Shown: in pieces, positions 1 to 7,046 of the stretch
Layout: every line of letters begins with the position of its first letter
Position numbering within the stretch: position 1 is the first letter of the stretch
NCBI GenBank assembly: GCA_900772035.1
Contig: CAAGQE010000352.1
Span: 1-9,480 of the forward strand
From: Candidatus Gastranaerophilales bacterium
Lineage (GTDB): Bacteria; Cyanobacteriota; Vampirovibrionia; Gastranaerophilales; Gastranaerophilaceae
DNA: 9,480 bases
Direction of reading: 5' to 3'
The notes under the pieces: model-generated
What the model was told of the DNA's origin: nothing
The model's input: the letters and a program-made list of their open reading frames with translations, nothing else
Database searches by the model: none
Made by a program: the position numbers and the translations under genes

Positions 1-907
1 AAACCTTCAAGTGTTCCTTAATAGAAAGCATACTGCCGCCCGCGCCGAAGCCAATCGCGATCACGAACAACGTAAACGTTACGAGATTCGTAGCCAACAT
101 CGGAGATGCGACCAAAAAATATTCATGGATGGATTTCAGCCAATTTTCTACCACGCCCATCGGAATCAAAGCCAAAAACGCAGATACAAAGCCGTATATC
201 GCCCCTTGCAAAATCAGCGGGATTTTGATGTACCAATTGCTTACCCCCATCAGCCGCATAATTTCAATCTCTTCTTTCTGATTTTGAATTACGAGTTGAA
301 TAGTGTTATTGATAATCGCAATCGTCAGCACCGCGACGAAAATCACGACAATAAACGTCATCGTATTGACAATCTTATTAAACATTTCCATTTTCTTGGC
401 AAATTCCGCGGCATAAGCCAAATCTTCTACCCCGGGAAGCGTTTTAATCACCTTGAAAACGTCGTTAATATGTTCGGGTTTATCAACCTTAACGTGCAAT
501 GTATCCGGCAAAGGATTGGAAATATCTGCGACGTCGAAACTGCTCTTCATATCTTTCCAAGCCTGTTCCTTTGTAATAATCGTGACTTTTTCCACATGGT
601 CAAGCCCCTTTATTCTCGCCGACAAATGCTCGGGTGAAGCATCAGGTCGCAAATAAACGGAAATTTCCAACATGCTGCCAAAGTGTTTTGCGAACTCCGT
701 AAGTGACAATGTTGTTCTGAACAAAGCACCAAAAATCGTCAAGATAGCCGCCATTGTTGTAATAATAGCAACATTAATCCAGCCTGTTCTGTGTATACCT
801 CTCAGAGTTTCCATAACGATACGATATGTAATTCTGAGTTCGCCAAGCCAATCTTTCGGAAGCCCCGTTTTTACCTTTTTCTTAAACTTTATAGATGTAT
901 CAGTCAT
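1..907 (-). CDS. ftsX: Cell division protein FtsX, permease-like subunit of FtsEX (3' end cut by window edge)
   Basis: FtsX is the membrane partner of FtsE. The complex uses ATP hydrolysis in the divisome to switch on periplasmic or cell-wall peptidoglycan hydrolases. Translating from ATG at 907 gives 302 codons without a stop down to base 2, so little of the C-terminus is missing. A basic cytoplasmic N-terminus (residues 1-42, KFKKKVK) precedes a first membrane segment at about 43-63. An extracytoplasmic domain follows at about 65-175, with further hydrophobic segments at about 183-200, 229-251 and 272-292. The family-typical cytoplasmic motif EEIEIMRLMGVSNWYI follows the second segment at 212-227. 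The start overlaps the end of ftsE by 8 bp (ATGACTGA), and AGGT precedes it within ftsE, so translation is probably coupled. The 11-637 plus-strand reading frame is only the antisense shadow of this gene. The identification rests on this architecture plus the FtsE neighbour. Confidence 0.95.
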   Translation of the reverse strand, partial: MTDTSIKFKKKVKTGLPKDWLGELRITYRIVMETLRGIHRTGWINVAIITTMAAILTIFGALFRTTLSLTEFAKHFGSMLEISVYLRPDASPEHLSARIKGLDHVEKVTIITKEQAWKDMKSSFDVADISNPLPDTLHVKVDKPEHINDVFKVIKTLPGVEDLAYAAEFAKKMEMFNKIVNTMTFIVVIFVAVLTIAIINNTIQLVIQNQKEEIEIMRLMGVSNWYIKIPLILQGAIYGFVSAFLALIPMGVVENWLKSIHEYFLVASPMLATNLVTFTLFVIAIGFGAGGSMLSIKEHLKV

Positions 908-1574
908 AAGTACCTGCCTGAATGTCTCTTACAATCTGACCTTGATCCATTGTAATTACACGTTTTCTAAAATAATTAACCATAGCGTGATCGTGTGTTG
1001 CAATCAAAATCGTAATGCCCTTTTGGTTAATTTGTTCCAAAATTTGCATAACTTCCATCGAGTTTTTCGGGTCAAGATTACCTGTAGGTTCGTCCGCAAT
1101 CAAAAGCGGAGGCCCGTTTACAATGGCTCTTGCAATACTTACACGTTGTTGTTCACCACCTGAAAGTTCTGTCGGTTTCGCACGCATTTTGCCTGCCAAA
1201 CCAACAACCTTCAAAGCGCCCGTGGTTCGGGCTTCAATTTCTCTGCTGCTCATACCGAGCGTACGGACAACGTATGAAACATTGTCAAATACGCTCTGGT
1301 TTTGCAACAGTTTATAGTCTTGGAATACAATGCCCATACATCTTCTGAGGTTGGGCACCTTGTCATCCGCAAGTTCCGCAACATTCGTCGAGCCAATCAT
1401 TACGGTACCTGATGTCGGCACCTCTTCACGATACAAAAGTTTCATAAGCGTAGATTTTCCTGCACCGCTGGATCCCGTCAAGAATACAAATTCTCCACGC
1501 ATAATATCCAGATTGATGTTTTTTAACGCATAATTGTTTTTATACCGTTTCGTGACGGCTCTCATTTGAATCAT
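900..1574 (-). CDS. ftsE: Cell division ATP-binding protein FtsE
   Basis: FtsE is the cytoplasmic ATPase of the FtsEX complex, which has an ABC-transporter fold but regulates cell-wall hydrolases at the division site instead of transporting a solute. The 224-residue length fits the family. Visible motifs are the Walker A GSSGAGKST at 34-42, the Q-loop at Q85, the ABC signature LSGGEQQR at 137-144, the Walker B LLIADEP at 157-163 and the switch histidine H194 in ATHDH. The ATG shares its A with the TAA of the upstream transketolase gene (TAATG), which points to translational coupling. A weaker AAAGGA lies about 11 bases before the start. A second ATG three codons downstream (MRAVTKRY) is a possible alternative start. 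The gene ends in an 8-bp overlap with ftsX. All ABC motifs are intact, so it should be an active ATPase. Confidence 0.97.
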   Translation of the reverse strand: MIQMRAVTKRYKNNYALKNINLDIMRGEFVFLTGSSGAGKSTLMKLLYREEVPTSGTVMIGSTNVAELADDKVPNLRRCMGIVFQDYKLLQNQSVFDNVSYVVRTLGMSSREIEARTTGALKVVGLAGKMRAKPTELSGGEQQRVSIARAIVNGPPLLIADEPTGNLDPKNSMEVMQILEQINQKGITILIATHDHAMVNYFRKRVITMDQGQIVRDIQAGTYD

Positions 1575-2518
1575 TATTTTACAAATCCTTTAATTTTTGC
1601 TGCGAGTTTTTCTGCGGTAAATCCGTAGTAATCCATAAGTTCATCAGCAGTACCGCTTTGTCCGAATTGGTCATAAGTACCGATTCTCAAGACTTTTGTC
1701 GGATGATTTTCGCTGAGTGCTTCGCAAACTGCACCGCCTAAGCCACCGATAACCGAGTGGTTTTCAACAGTAACAACTTTGCCTGTTTTCTTCGCTGATT
1801 CAACGATTGTTGTTGTATCAAGCGGTTTTACAACAGGAGCGTGAACTACTTCTAAGCTGATACCTTCTTTTTCAAGAATTTCAGCAGCACCCAAAACTTC
1901 ACAAGTCGTTTCGCCGTTAGTTACAACCGTAACGTCCTTACCTTCTCTCATAACAACTGCCTTGTTAGGATTGAATTTGTATTCGCCTTGTTTGAAGATT
2001 ACAGGCAAGTTTGCTCTTGATACACGAACGTATACAGGTCCTTTGTATTCTGCTGCCCAAGTAATAACTTCGCGAACTTCTGTTGCATCGGCAGGAGCGA
2101 TAACCGTGATATTCGGGATTGCTCTCATAATTGCAACGTCTTCCAAAGCCTGATGGCTTGCGCCGTCTTCACCAACCGTGATACCGCAATGGGTTGCAAC
2201 GATTTTTACGTTGAAGTTCGGGTAGCAAACACCGTTTCTGATTTGTTCCCACGCTCTACCTGATGCAAATACTGCAAATGTAGAAACGAAAGGAATTTTG
2301 CCTGTTGTAGAAAGACCAACTGCCGTTGTAACCGCGTCTTGTTCTGCGATACCGACGTTGAAGTGTCTTTCGGGGAATGCTTCTCTGAAATATTTTGTCA
2401 TTGTTGAACCTGAAAGGTCACAATCAATAACTACAATGTTTTTATTAGTTTTGCCGAGGTCTGCAAGCGTTAAGCCGTATTCGCCTCTTGCTGATTTTTT
2501 TACTACTGCTTCAGTCAT
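1574..2518 (-). CDS. Transketolase, C-terminal subunit (Pyr plus C-terminal domains)
   Basis: This is the second half of a split transketolase, the thiamine diphosphate enzyme that moves two-carbon ketol units between sugar phosphates in the non-oxidative pentose phosphate pathway. At 314 residues it matches separate C-terminal subunits. The pyrimidine-binding domain occupies roughly residues 5-170 and contains the catalytic glutamate in GIAEQ (56-60, E59), which protonates the cofactor. The aromatic-rich FVSTFAVFASGRAWEQIR segment (77-94) contributes to the cofactor pocket, and THCGITVGEDGASHQALED (109-127) is highly typical. The C-terminal domain follows from about 185 and includes VENHSVIGGLGGAV. 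The start has AAGGTG just upstream, inside the 11-bp gap after the N-terminal subunit gene, so the two subunits should be made together as a heterotetramer. A 1-deoxyxylulose-5-phosphate synthase half is less likely because of the close fit to transketolase subunits. Confidence 0.95.
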   Translation of the reverse strand: MTEAVVKKSARGEYGLTLADLGKTNKNIVVIDCDLSGSTMTKYFREAFPERHFNVGIAEQDAVTTAVGLSTTGKIPFVSTFAVFASGRAWEQIRNGVCYPNFNVKIVATHCGITVGEDGASHQALEDVAIMRAIPNITVIAPADATEVREVITWAAEYKGPVYVRVSRANLPVIFKQGEYKFNPNKAVVMREGKDVTVVTNGETTCEVLGAAEILEKEGISLEVVHAPVVKPLDTTTIVESAKKTGKVVTVENHSVIGGLGGAVCEALSENHPTKVLRIGTYDQFGQSGTADELMDYYGFTAEKLAAKIKGFVK

Positions 2519-2529
2519 GTTACACCTTC

Positions 2530-3369
2530 CTACTTCAATTCTTCTAACGCTTGAGCCAATTGTTCGTCATTCGGAGCCTTTCCGTGCCAACCGGCTTGGT
2601 TTTCCATATAAGAAATACCTTTACCTTTAATTGTGTTTGCAACAATTACGGTCGGTTTTTCTTTTGACTCTTTCGCCTTTTGGAATGCTTCATAAATTGC
2701 TTCGATGTTATGACCGTCAATTTCAATAGTATCCCAGCCGAATGCAGCGAATTTTGCAGCAACATCGCCTACTGCCATTACGTCTTCCGTATTACCGTCG
2801 ATTTGAAGTCTGTTTCTGTCAACAACTGCAATAAGGTTGTTCAACTTGTGGTGTGCAGCGTTCATAGCAGCTTCCCAAACAGAACCTTCTTGAAGTTCGC
2901 CGTCACCCATCAATGTATAAACATAATTGTCTTTATTATCCAATTTCAAGCCGATTGCCATACCGCAAGCGATTGAAAGACCTTGTCCCAAAGAACCTGT
3001 TGAAACTTCAATACCTTTGAGTTTTGTGCAGCAAGGGTGTCCTTGAAGTTTTGTGCCGAACTTTCTGTATTCGAGCAAATCTTCTTCGGGGAAATAACCG
3101 CAATGAGCCAAGATTGAGTAAATAGCCGCTGAAGCGTGACCTTTTGACAATACAAATCTGTCACGGTTTTCAAATTCAGGGTTTTTGTCCCAATCAGGGA
3201 ATTGTTTCATAACTTTCGTGTACAAAACTGCCAAAATATCAATCGCAGAAAGGCTTCCGCCCGGGTGTCCCGATTGTGCGTTGTGAATCATTTTGACTAT
3301 GTTCGCACGAAGTTTTTTGGTAACTGTTTGAACCTCTTGGATTTCATCGTTTGATAATACTTTTAACAT
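2530..3369 (-). CDS. Transketolase, N-terminal subunit (thiamine diphosphate PP domain)
   Basis: This is the pyrophosphate-binding half of the split transketolase and partner of the following gene. The 279 residues include SGHPGGSLS (33-41) and KGHAS (77-81), carrying the active-site histidines H35 and H78. The thiamine diphosphate/Mg motif starts at [16 protein letters not shown] (154-169) and ends at DRNRLQIDG (184-192), where N187 is the metal-ligand asparagine. GWHGKAP (260-266) supplies another substrate-side histidine. The ATG is preceded by AGGTGAT at ideal alignment to the 16S anti-Shine-Dalgarno sequence. It lies 39 bp after the wecG/tagA stop, with no terminator between, so it is probably in the same transcript. 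Split transketolases are common in Clostridia, Thermotogae and other anaerobes, in contrast to the single chain of about 660 residues in Proteobacteria. Confidence 0.95.
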   Translation of the reverse strand: MLKVLSNDEIQEVQTVTKKLRANIVKMIHNAQSGHPGGSLSAIDILAVLYTKVMKQFPDWDKNPEFENRDRFVLSKGHASAAIYSILAHCGYFPEEDLLEYRKFGTKLQGHPCCTKLKGIEVSTGSLGQGLSIACGMAIGLKLDNKDNYVYTLMGDGELQEGSVWEAAMNAAHHKLNNLIAVVDRNRLQIDGNTEDVMAVGDVAAKFAAFGWDTIEIDGHNIEAIYEAFQKAKESKEKPTVIVANTIKGKGISYMENQAGWHGKAPNDEQLAQALEELK

Positions 3370-3408
3370 AAATCACCTGTTTTCTTCTATACTACAACAT
3401 AATAAATA

Positions 3409-4134
3409 TTATTTTCTATTCATTATAACCTTTATAAGAAATAATGGCAAAGTCGGAAACATTCTCTTGAAACGGGACGGAGTTTTAATCAATCTCCAGA
3501 GCCATTCGCAGCCGAGTTTTCTGAAAATCTTCGGCGCTCTTTTAACTTCTCCCGACCAAACGTCGAAACTTCCGCCAACACCGATAAATATCGTGTTTGC
3601 AAATTCCGACTTATATTTCTTGATAAAGATTTCTTGTTTAGGAACGCCTAACGCGCACAAAACCAACTTCGGATTATTGGCTTTTAATTCATCGATAATT
3701 GCTCTCTCATCGGACTCTTGAAAATAACCGTTTCTGCTGTAACAGATATTAAGAGTTTCAAACTCTTTCTTCAAGTTATCGCAGGCTTTTTCGAGAATTT
3801 CCTGCTTTGCGCCCAAAAGAGCCACTCCTTGCGAGGTTTTTGCACAATATTCGATAATGCGTTTTGCAAATTCAATCCCCGGAATTTGCTCTTGAGAGAT
3901 ACCGTAAATTTTCAAGGCAAGTTTAATTCCGAAGCCGTCGGGAATAACCAAATCGGCATTTTTCAAAATATCGCCGAACTCCTTGTCATTATCCCCGAAA
4001 GCAATCATCTCAGGGTTAATTGTAACCGTTTGAGTGCTTGCATTTTGAGATTTGTCGACAATATAATTAACCGCTTCATCGAAGCTGAACAAATCTACAT
4101 TATATCCTAATATTTCTTTGGTACGACGTTCCAT
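3409..4134 (-). CDS. WecG/TagA/CpsF-family glycosyltransferase (N-acetylmannosamine/ManNAcA transferase type)
   Basis: Members of this family (GT26) transfer N-acetylmannosamine or ManNAc-uronic acid to undecaprenyl-diphosphate-GlcNAc at the cytoplasmic membrane face, for teichoic acid linkage units or enterobacterial common antigen. From ATG 4134 the protein has 241 residues, the normal family length. TINPEMI (38-44) and IPDGFGI (64-70) hold T38 and D66, which correspond in position to residues reported as important in Thermoanaerobacter TagA. ALGVPKQE (161-168) and GVGGSFDVWSG (185-195) are typical, and the C-terminal stretch KRAPKIFRKLGCEWLWRL is the basic, aromatic membrane-contact appendage. 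A TTG at 4260 is in frame but would place the ppdK terminator inside the gene, so ATG 4134 is preferred. No Shine-Dalgarno precedes it; instead TATAAT ends 6 bp upstream, suggesting a leaderless mRNA. The exact acceptor sugar cannot be read from sequence. Confidence 0.9.
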   Translation of the reverse strand: MERRTKEILGYNVDLFSFDEAVNYIVDKSQNASTQTVTINPEMIAFGDNDKEFGDILKNADLVIPDGFGIKLALKIYGISQEQIPGIEFAKRIIEYCAKTSQGVALLGAKQEILEKACDNLKKEFETLNICYSRNGYFQESDERAIIDELKANNPKLVLCALGVPKQEIFIKKYKSEFANTIFIGVGGSFDVWSGEVKRAPKIFRKLGCEWLWRLIKTPSRFKRMFPTLPLFLIKVIMNRK

Positions 4135-4140
4135 AAGAAC

Positions 4141-4146
4141 ATTATA
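4141..4146 (-). promoter_or_regulatory. Candidate -10 box for the wecG/tkt/ftsEX operon
   Basis: A perfect TATAAT lies on the minus strand, followed by GTTCTT and then the ATG at 4134. Transcription starting 6-7 bases after the box would begin at or next to the ATG. A TTAACA resembling a -35 element sits at 4176-4171, but the spacing of 24 bp is too long, so the -35 assignment is unclear. The position just downstream of the ppdK terminator supports a promoter here. Confidence 0.45.
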
Positions 4147-4204
4147 CACAAAAAGAGCGTTTTTGTTTGATGTTAAGCGATTTTTTACAAAAAAATCACA
4201 CAAT

Positions 4205-4246
4205 AAAAAGCAAAAAGCGGTCGGTGAAAAACACCAACCGCCTTTT
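4205..4246 (-). terminator. Rho-independent terminator of ppdK
   Basis: On the minus strand GCGGTTGGTG (4241-4232) pairs with CACCGACCGC (4226-4217) across a five-T loop. This gives a 10-bp GC-rich stem with one G-U pair, followed by TTTTTGCTTTTT. It begins 22 bp after the ppdK TAG. On the plus strand the same hairpin has one mismatch and a tail of only four T, so termination is mainly in the ppdK direction. It separates ppdK from the wecG-ftsX operon. Confidence 0.9.
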
Positions 4247-4263
4247 GAAAACTTTACCAAAAA

Positions 4264-6909
4264 CTATTTGTTTTCGATAACTGCTTGTGCAGCCGCAAGT
4301 CTTGCTTGAGGAACTCTGAACGGTGAGCAAGATACATAGTTCAAGCCGATTTTGTGGCAGAACTTAACTGAATCGGGGTCACCACCGTGTTCGCCGCAAA
4401 CACCGCCAACGAGGTTAGGATTGTTTGCTTTGCCTTTTTCCATAGCCATTTCGATTAATTGACCAACACCTTTTTGGTCTAATGTTACGAACGGGTTAGA
4501 AGGCAAGATTTTTTGTTCAACGTAGGTCTTCAAGAACTTACCTTCAGCATCGTCTCTTGAGTAGCCGAATGTCATTTGAGTAAGGTCGTTTGTACCGAAT
4601 GAATAGAATTCAGCGTATTCTGCAATTTCGTCCGCAGTTAATGCTGCTCTCGGAATTTCAATCATAGTACCGAATTTGTATTCAACTTCAACGCCCTTTT
4701 CAGCCATAACTTCTTTTGCAACTCTAACGAGGATTTCTTTTGCAACTTTGAGTTCGTTTACGTGACCGATAAGCGGAATCATAACCCAAGGTTTAACTGC
4801 ATAGCCTTCCTTCTTCAAGTCGCAGCAAGCCGAGAAGATTGCTTTTACTTGCATTTCGTTGATTTCAGGGAATGTCAAACCTAAACGGCAACCTCTCAAG
4901 CCCATCATCGGGTTGGATTCTGACAAGCCTTCAACGATTTCGAGCATTTTTTCGTCTTCAGCGTAATCTTGTTTCAATGCTTTCTTAGTTGCAACTTTTT
5001 CGATGAGTTCAACTTTTGAAGGCAAGAATTCGTGAAGCGGGGGATCGAGAAGTCTTACTGTCAAAGGTTTGTCGCCGAGTGCTTTGAACATTGCATAGAA
5101 GTCTGCATATTGCATGGGAAGCAAGTGGTCAAGTGCTTCTTTTCTTGCTTCTGCAGTACCTGCAATAATCATTTTTTGTACCCAAGGAAGTCTGTCAGGA
5201 TCCATGAACATGTGTTCTGTTCTGCAAAGACCAACACCTTCAGCACCAAACTTCAATGCGTTTTCGATATCTTTCGGAGTATCAGCGTTTGCTTCAACTT
5301 TCATAGTTTTGATTTCGTTAACCCAAGTGAAGAATTTTTCGAAGTCTGAATCAATACCTGCTTCAACAAGTTCGATAGCGCCTTCCATAACTTCACCCGT
5401 ACCACCGTCCAATGAAATAACATCATCTTTGTGGAATACAGTACCGTCTGCGCAAGTGACAGTTTCTTTTTCGAGGTTGATAGTCAAATCTTCACAACCT
5501 GAAACGCAGGGTTTACCCATACCTTTTGCAACTACTGCTGCGTGAGATGTAGCGCCGCCTCTGAGTGTCAAGACACCTTGAGCAACTGCCATACCGTGAA
5601 TATCATCAGGGCAAGTTTCAATTCTTACGAGAATAACTTTTTCACCCTTGCCGCCGCGTTCTGCTGCTTCTTCAGTATCGAATACGATTTTACCGACTGC
5701 TGCTCCGGGAGATGCGTTAACACCTTTTGAAACCTTGTGAGCGTGTTTTACTGCTGCGGGGTTAAAGCAAGGAAGCAATACTTGGTATACCGAATAAGGA
5801 TCAACCAATTTGATTGCTTGTTCTTTTGTTACGATGCCTTCTTCGTACATATCAACAGCGATTTTGATTGCTGCTTTTGCAGTTCTCTTACCGTTTCTTG
5901 TTTGAAGAATCCAGAGTTTACCTCTTTCAATTGTAAATTCCATATCTTGAACATCGTGATAGCCGTTTTCAAGTTGTTTTGCGATTGCAACATATTGCTT
6001 GTAAAGTTCGGGCATATCTGTTTCGAGTTCAGCGATTTGTTTCGGAGTTCTGATACCTGCAACAACGTCTTCACCTTGTGCATTTACCAAATATTCGCCG
6101 TAGAATTTGTTTTCACCTGTTGCGGGGTTTCTTGTGAATGAAACACCTGTTGCACAGTCATCGCCCATGTTACCGAATACCATTGTTTGAACGTTTACGG
6201 CAGTACCGAAGTTGTGGTCGATTTTGTTCATGTTTCTGTATGCAACTGCTCTGGGGATATTCCATGAACGGAATACTGCTTCGATTGCTTCTTGAAGTTG
6301 AACGTAAGGATCTTGCGGGAATTCTTTACCTGTTACTTCTTTAATAACGTTTTTGTAAACAGGGATAAGAGACTTCCAACCTTCAGCCGAAACTTCGGTA
6401 TCTGATTTTACGCCTTCTTTTGCTTTTACTTTTTCAACTTCTGATTCGAAGTATTTTTGTCTGTCCATTTCCCAAGCAACCGAACCGAACATAGTCAAGA
6501 AACGACGATATGAATCGTAGCAGAATCTCGGGTTGTTAGTTAATTTAACCATTGCTTCAACGGTTTCATCATTCAAACCAAGGTTCAAGATGGTTTCCAT
6601 CATACCGGGCATTGAAACTCTAGCGCCAGAACGTACTGAAACCAACAACGGGTTAGTTGTATCGCCGAATTTTTTACCGGCTTTTGCTTCAACGTCCTTG
6701 AGGGCTGATTTAACTTCGTCCATTAAGCCTTCAGGCATTTTGTTGCCGTGATTAATATAGTCCATACAAGTTTCTGTTGTAATCGTGAGTCCCGGAGGAA
6801 CAGGCAAACCTAAATTGGTCATTTCTGCCAAGTTAGCACCTTTACCGCCAAGGAGATTACGCATGTCGGCATTTCCTTCTCTGAAAAGCCATACTCTTTT
6901 TTCTGCCAT
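4264..6909 (-). CDS. ppdK: Pyruvate, phosphate dikinase (PPDK)
   Basis: PPDK interconverts pyruvate, ATP and phosphate with PEP, AMP and pyrophosphate. In anaerobes it often works in glycolysis or as the gluconeogenic entry point. The 881 residues match the bacterial family. The N-terminal ATP-grasp domain begins with GGKGANLAEM (21-30) and includes SVRSGARVSMPGMMET (91-106). The central swivelling domain carries the phosphohistidine H456 in GGATSHAAVVAKGMGKPCVSG. The C-terminal TIM barrel holds LCRTEHMF (561-568), RLLDPPLHEFLP (619-630), SFGTNDLTQMTFGYSRDD (770-787) and the catalytic cysteine C838 in GGVCGEHGGDP. The normal GGMTSHAA box has Ala at 453 in place of Met. An AAGGAG sequence seven bases before the ATG fixes the start. 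The gene has its own terminator and follows a 137-bp leader with two dyads. All catalytic residues are present, so an active enzyme is expected. Confidence 0.98.
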   Translation of the reverse strand: MAEKRVWLFREGNADMRNLLGGKGANLAEMTNLGLPVPPGLTITTETCMDYINHGNKMPEGLMDEVKSALKDVEAKAGKKFGDTTNPLLVSVRSGARVSMPGMMETILNLGLNDETVEAMVKLTNNPRFCYDSYRRFLTMFGSVAWEMDRQKYFESEVEKVKAKEGVKSDTEVSAEGWKSLIPVYKNVIKEVTGKEFPQDPYVQLQEAIEAVFRSWNIPRAVAYRNMNKIDHNFGTAVNVQTMVFGNMGDDCATGVSFTRNPATGENKFYGEYLVNAQGEDVVAGIRTPKQIAELETDMPELYKQYVAIAKQLENGYHDVQDMEFTIERGKLWILQTRNGKRTAKAAIKIAVDMYEEGIVTKEQAIKLVDPYSVYQVLLPCFNPAAVKHAHKVSKGVNASPGAAVGKIVFDTEEAAERGGKGEKVILVRIETCPDDIHGMAVAQGVLTLRGGATSHAAVVAKGMGKPCVSGCEDLTINLEKETVTCADGTVFHKDDVISLDGGTGEVMEGAIELVEAGIDSDFEKFFTWVNEIKTMKVEANADTPKDIENALKFGAEGVGLCRTEHMFMDPDRLPWVQKMIIAGTAEARKEALDHLLPMQYADFYAMFKALGDKPLTVRLLDPPLHEFLPSKVELIEKVATKKALKQDYAEDEKMLEIVEGLSESNPMMGLRGCRLGLTFPEINEMQVKAIFSACCDLKKEGYAVKPWVMIPLIGHVNELKVAKEILVRVAKEVMAEKGVEVEYKFGTMIEIPRAALTADEIAEYAEFYSFGTNDLTQMTFGYSRDDAEGKFLKTYVEQKILPSNPFVTLDQKGVGQLIEMAMEKGKANNPNLVGGVCGEHGGDPDSVKFCHKIGLNYVSCSPFRVPQARLAAAQAVIENK

Positions 6910-6916
6910 ATTTTTT

Positions 6917-6922
6917 CTCCTT
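6917..6922 (-). promoter_or_regulatory. Ribosome binding site of ppdK
   Basis: AAGGAG on the minus strand is followed by seven bases (AAAAAAT) and the ppdK ATG at 6909. This near-consensus Shine-Dalgarno supports the chosen start and fits a strongly expressed metabolic enzyme. Confidence 0.85.
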
Positions 6923-6926
6923 TTTA

Positions 6927-6941
6927 CATGCAGGATGCATG
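6927..6941. repeat. Short inverted repeat in the ppdK 5' leader
   Basis: CATGCA and TGCATG form perfect 6-bp arms around GGA. The dyad begins 4 bp upstream of the ppdK Shine-Dalgarno. It could be an operator or, as RNA, a small hairpin with a three-base loop next to the ribosome binding site. No T-run follows, so it is not a terminator. Confidence 0.5.
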
Positions 6942-6953
6942 CTGTCTACTAAT

Positions 6954-6977
6954 TTTATGATTTCAAACTATCATAAA
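6954..6977. promoter_or_regulatory. 24-bp dyad, candidate operator for ppdK
   Basis: TTTATGAT and ATCATAAA are perfect 8-bp inverted arms separated by eight bases, 45 bp upstream of the ppdK ATG. The size and symmetry fit a dimeric regulator binding site. On the minus strand the upstream arm contains TATGAT, a near-consensus -10 hexamer, so a bound protein could block a promoter there, but I could not find a convincing -35 partner. The spacing does not match the CRP or NtcA consensus, so no regulator is named. Confidence 0.45.
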
Positions 6978-7046
6978 CATGCCTAATTTCAAAGTAGTTT
7001 TGAGAAAAAATTTATAGTCTTTCTGATGGATTTTTACAAACCGAAA

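Noticed and set aside
11..637. 208-residue open frame on the plus strand
   Set aside because: It is antisense to ftsX, is rich in His, Asn and Arg from reverse-complement codons, has no plausible start signal, and the minus frame gives a clear FtsX.
3399..3412. AT-only inverted repeat ATAATA/TATTAT between wecG and tktN
   Set aside because: Too weak as a hairpin and not followed by a T-run, so not a terminator; such AT dyads are expected by chance in an AT-rich spacer.
4135..4260. Upstream extension of the wecG/tagA frame to a TTG at 4260
   Set aside because: It would translate through the ppdK terminator hairpin, adds 42 residues absent from the family, and the ATG at 4134 gives the normal length.
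5114..5545. 143-residue plus-strand frame inside ppdK, and similar frames at 5032-5349 and 5737-6141
   Set aside because: These are shadows opposite a strongly conserved PPDK coding region, with Ser/Phe/Cys-rich compositions typical of antisense translation.
6989..7004. TCAAA/TTTGA mini-hairpin after the orphan gene as a possible terminator
   Set aside because: The stem is only five AT-rich pairs and no T-tract follows it in the minus direction.
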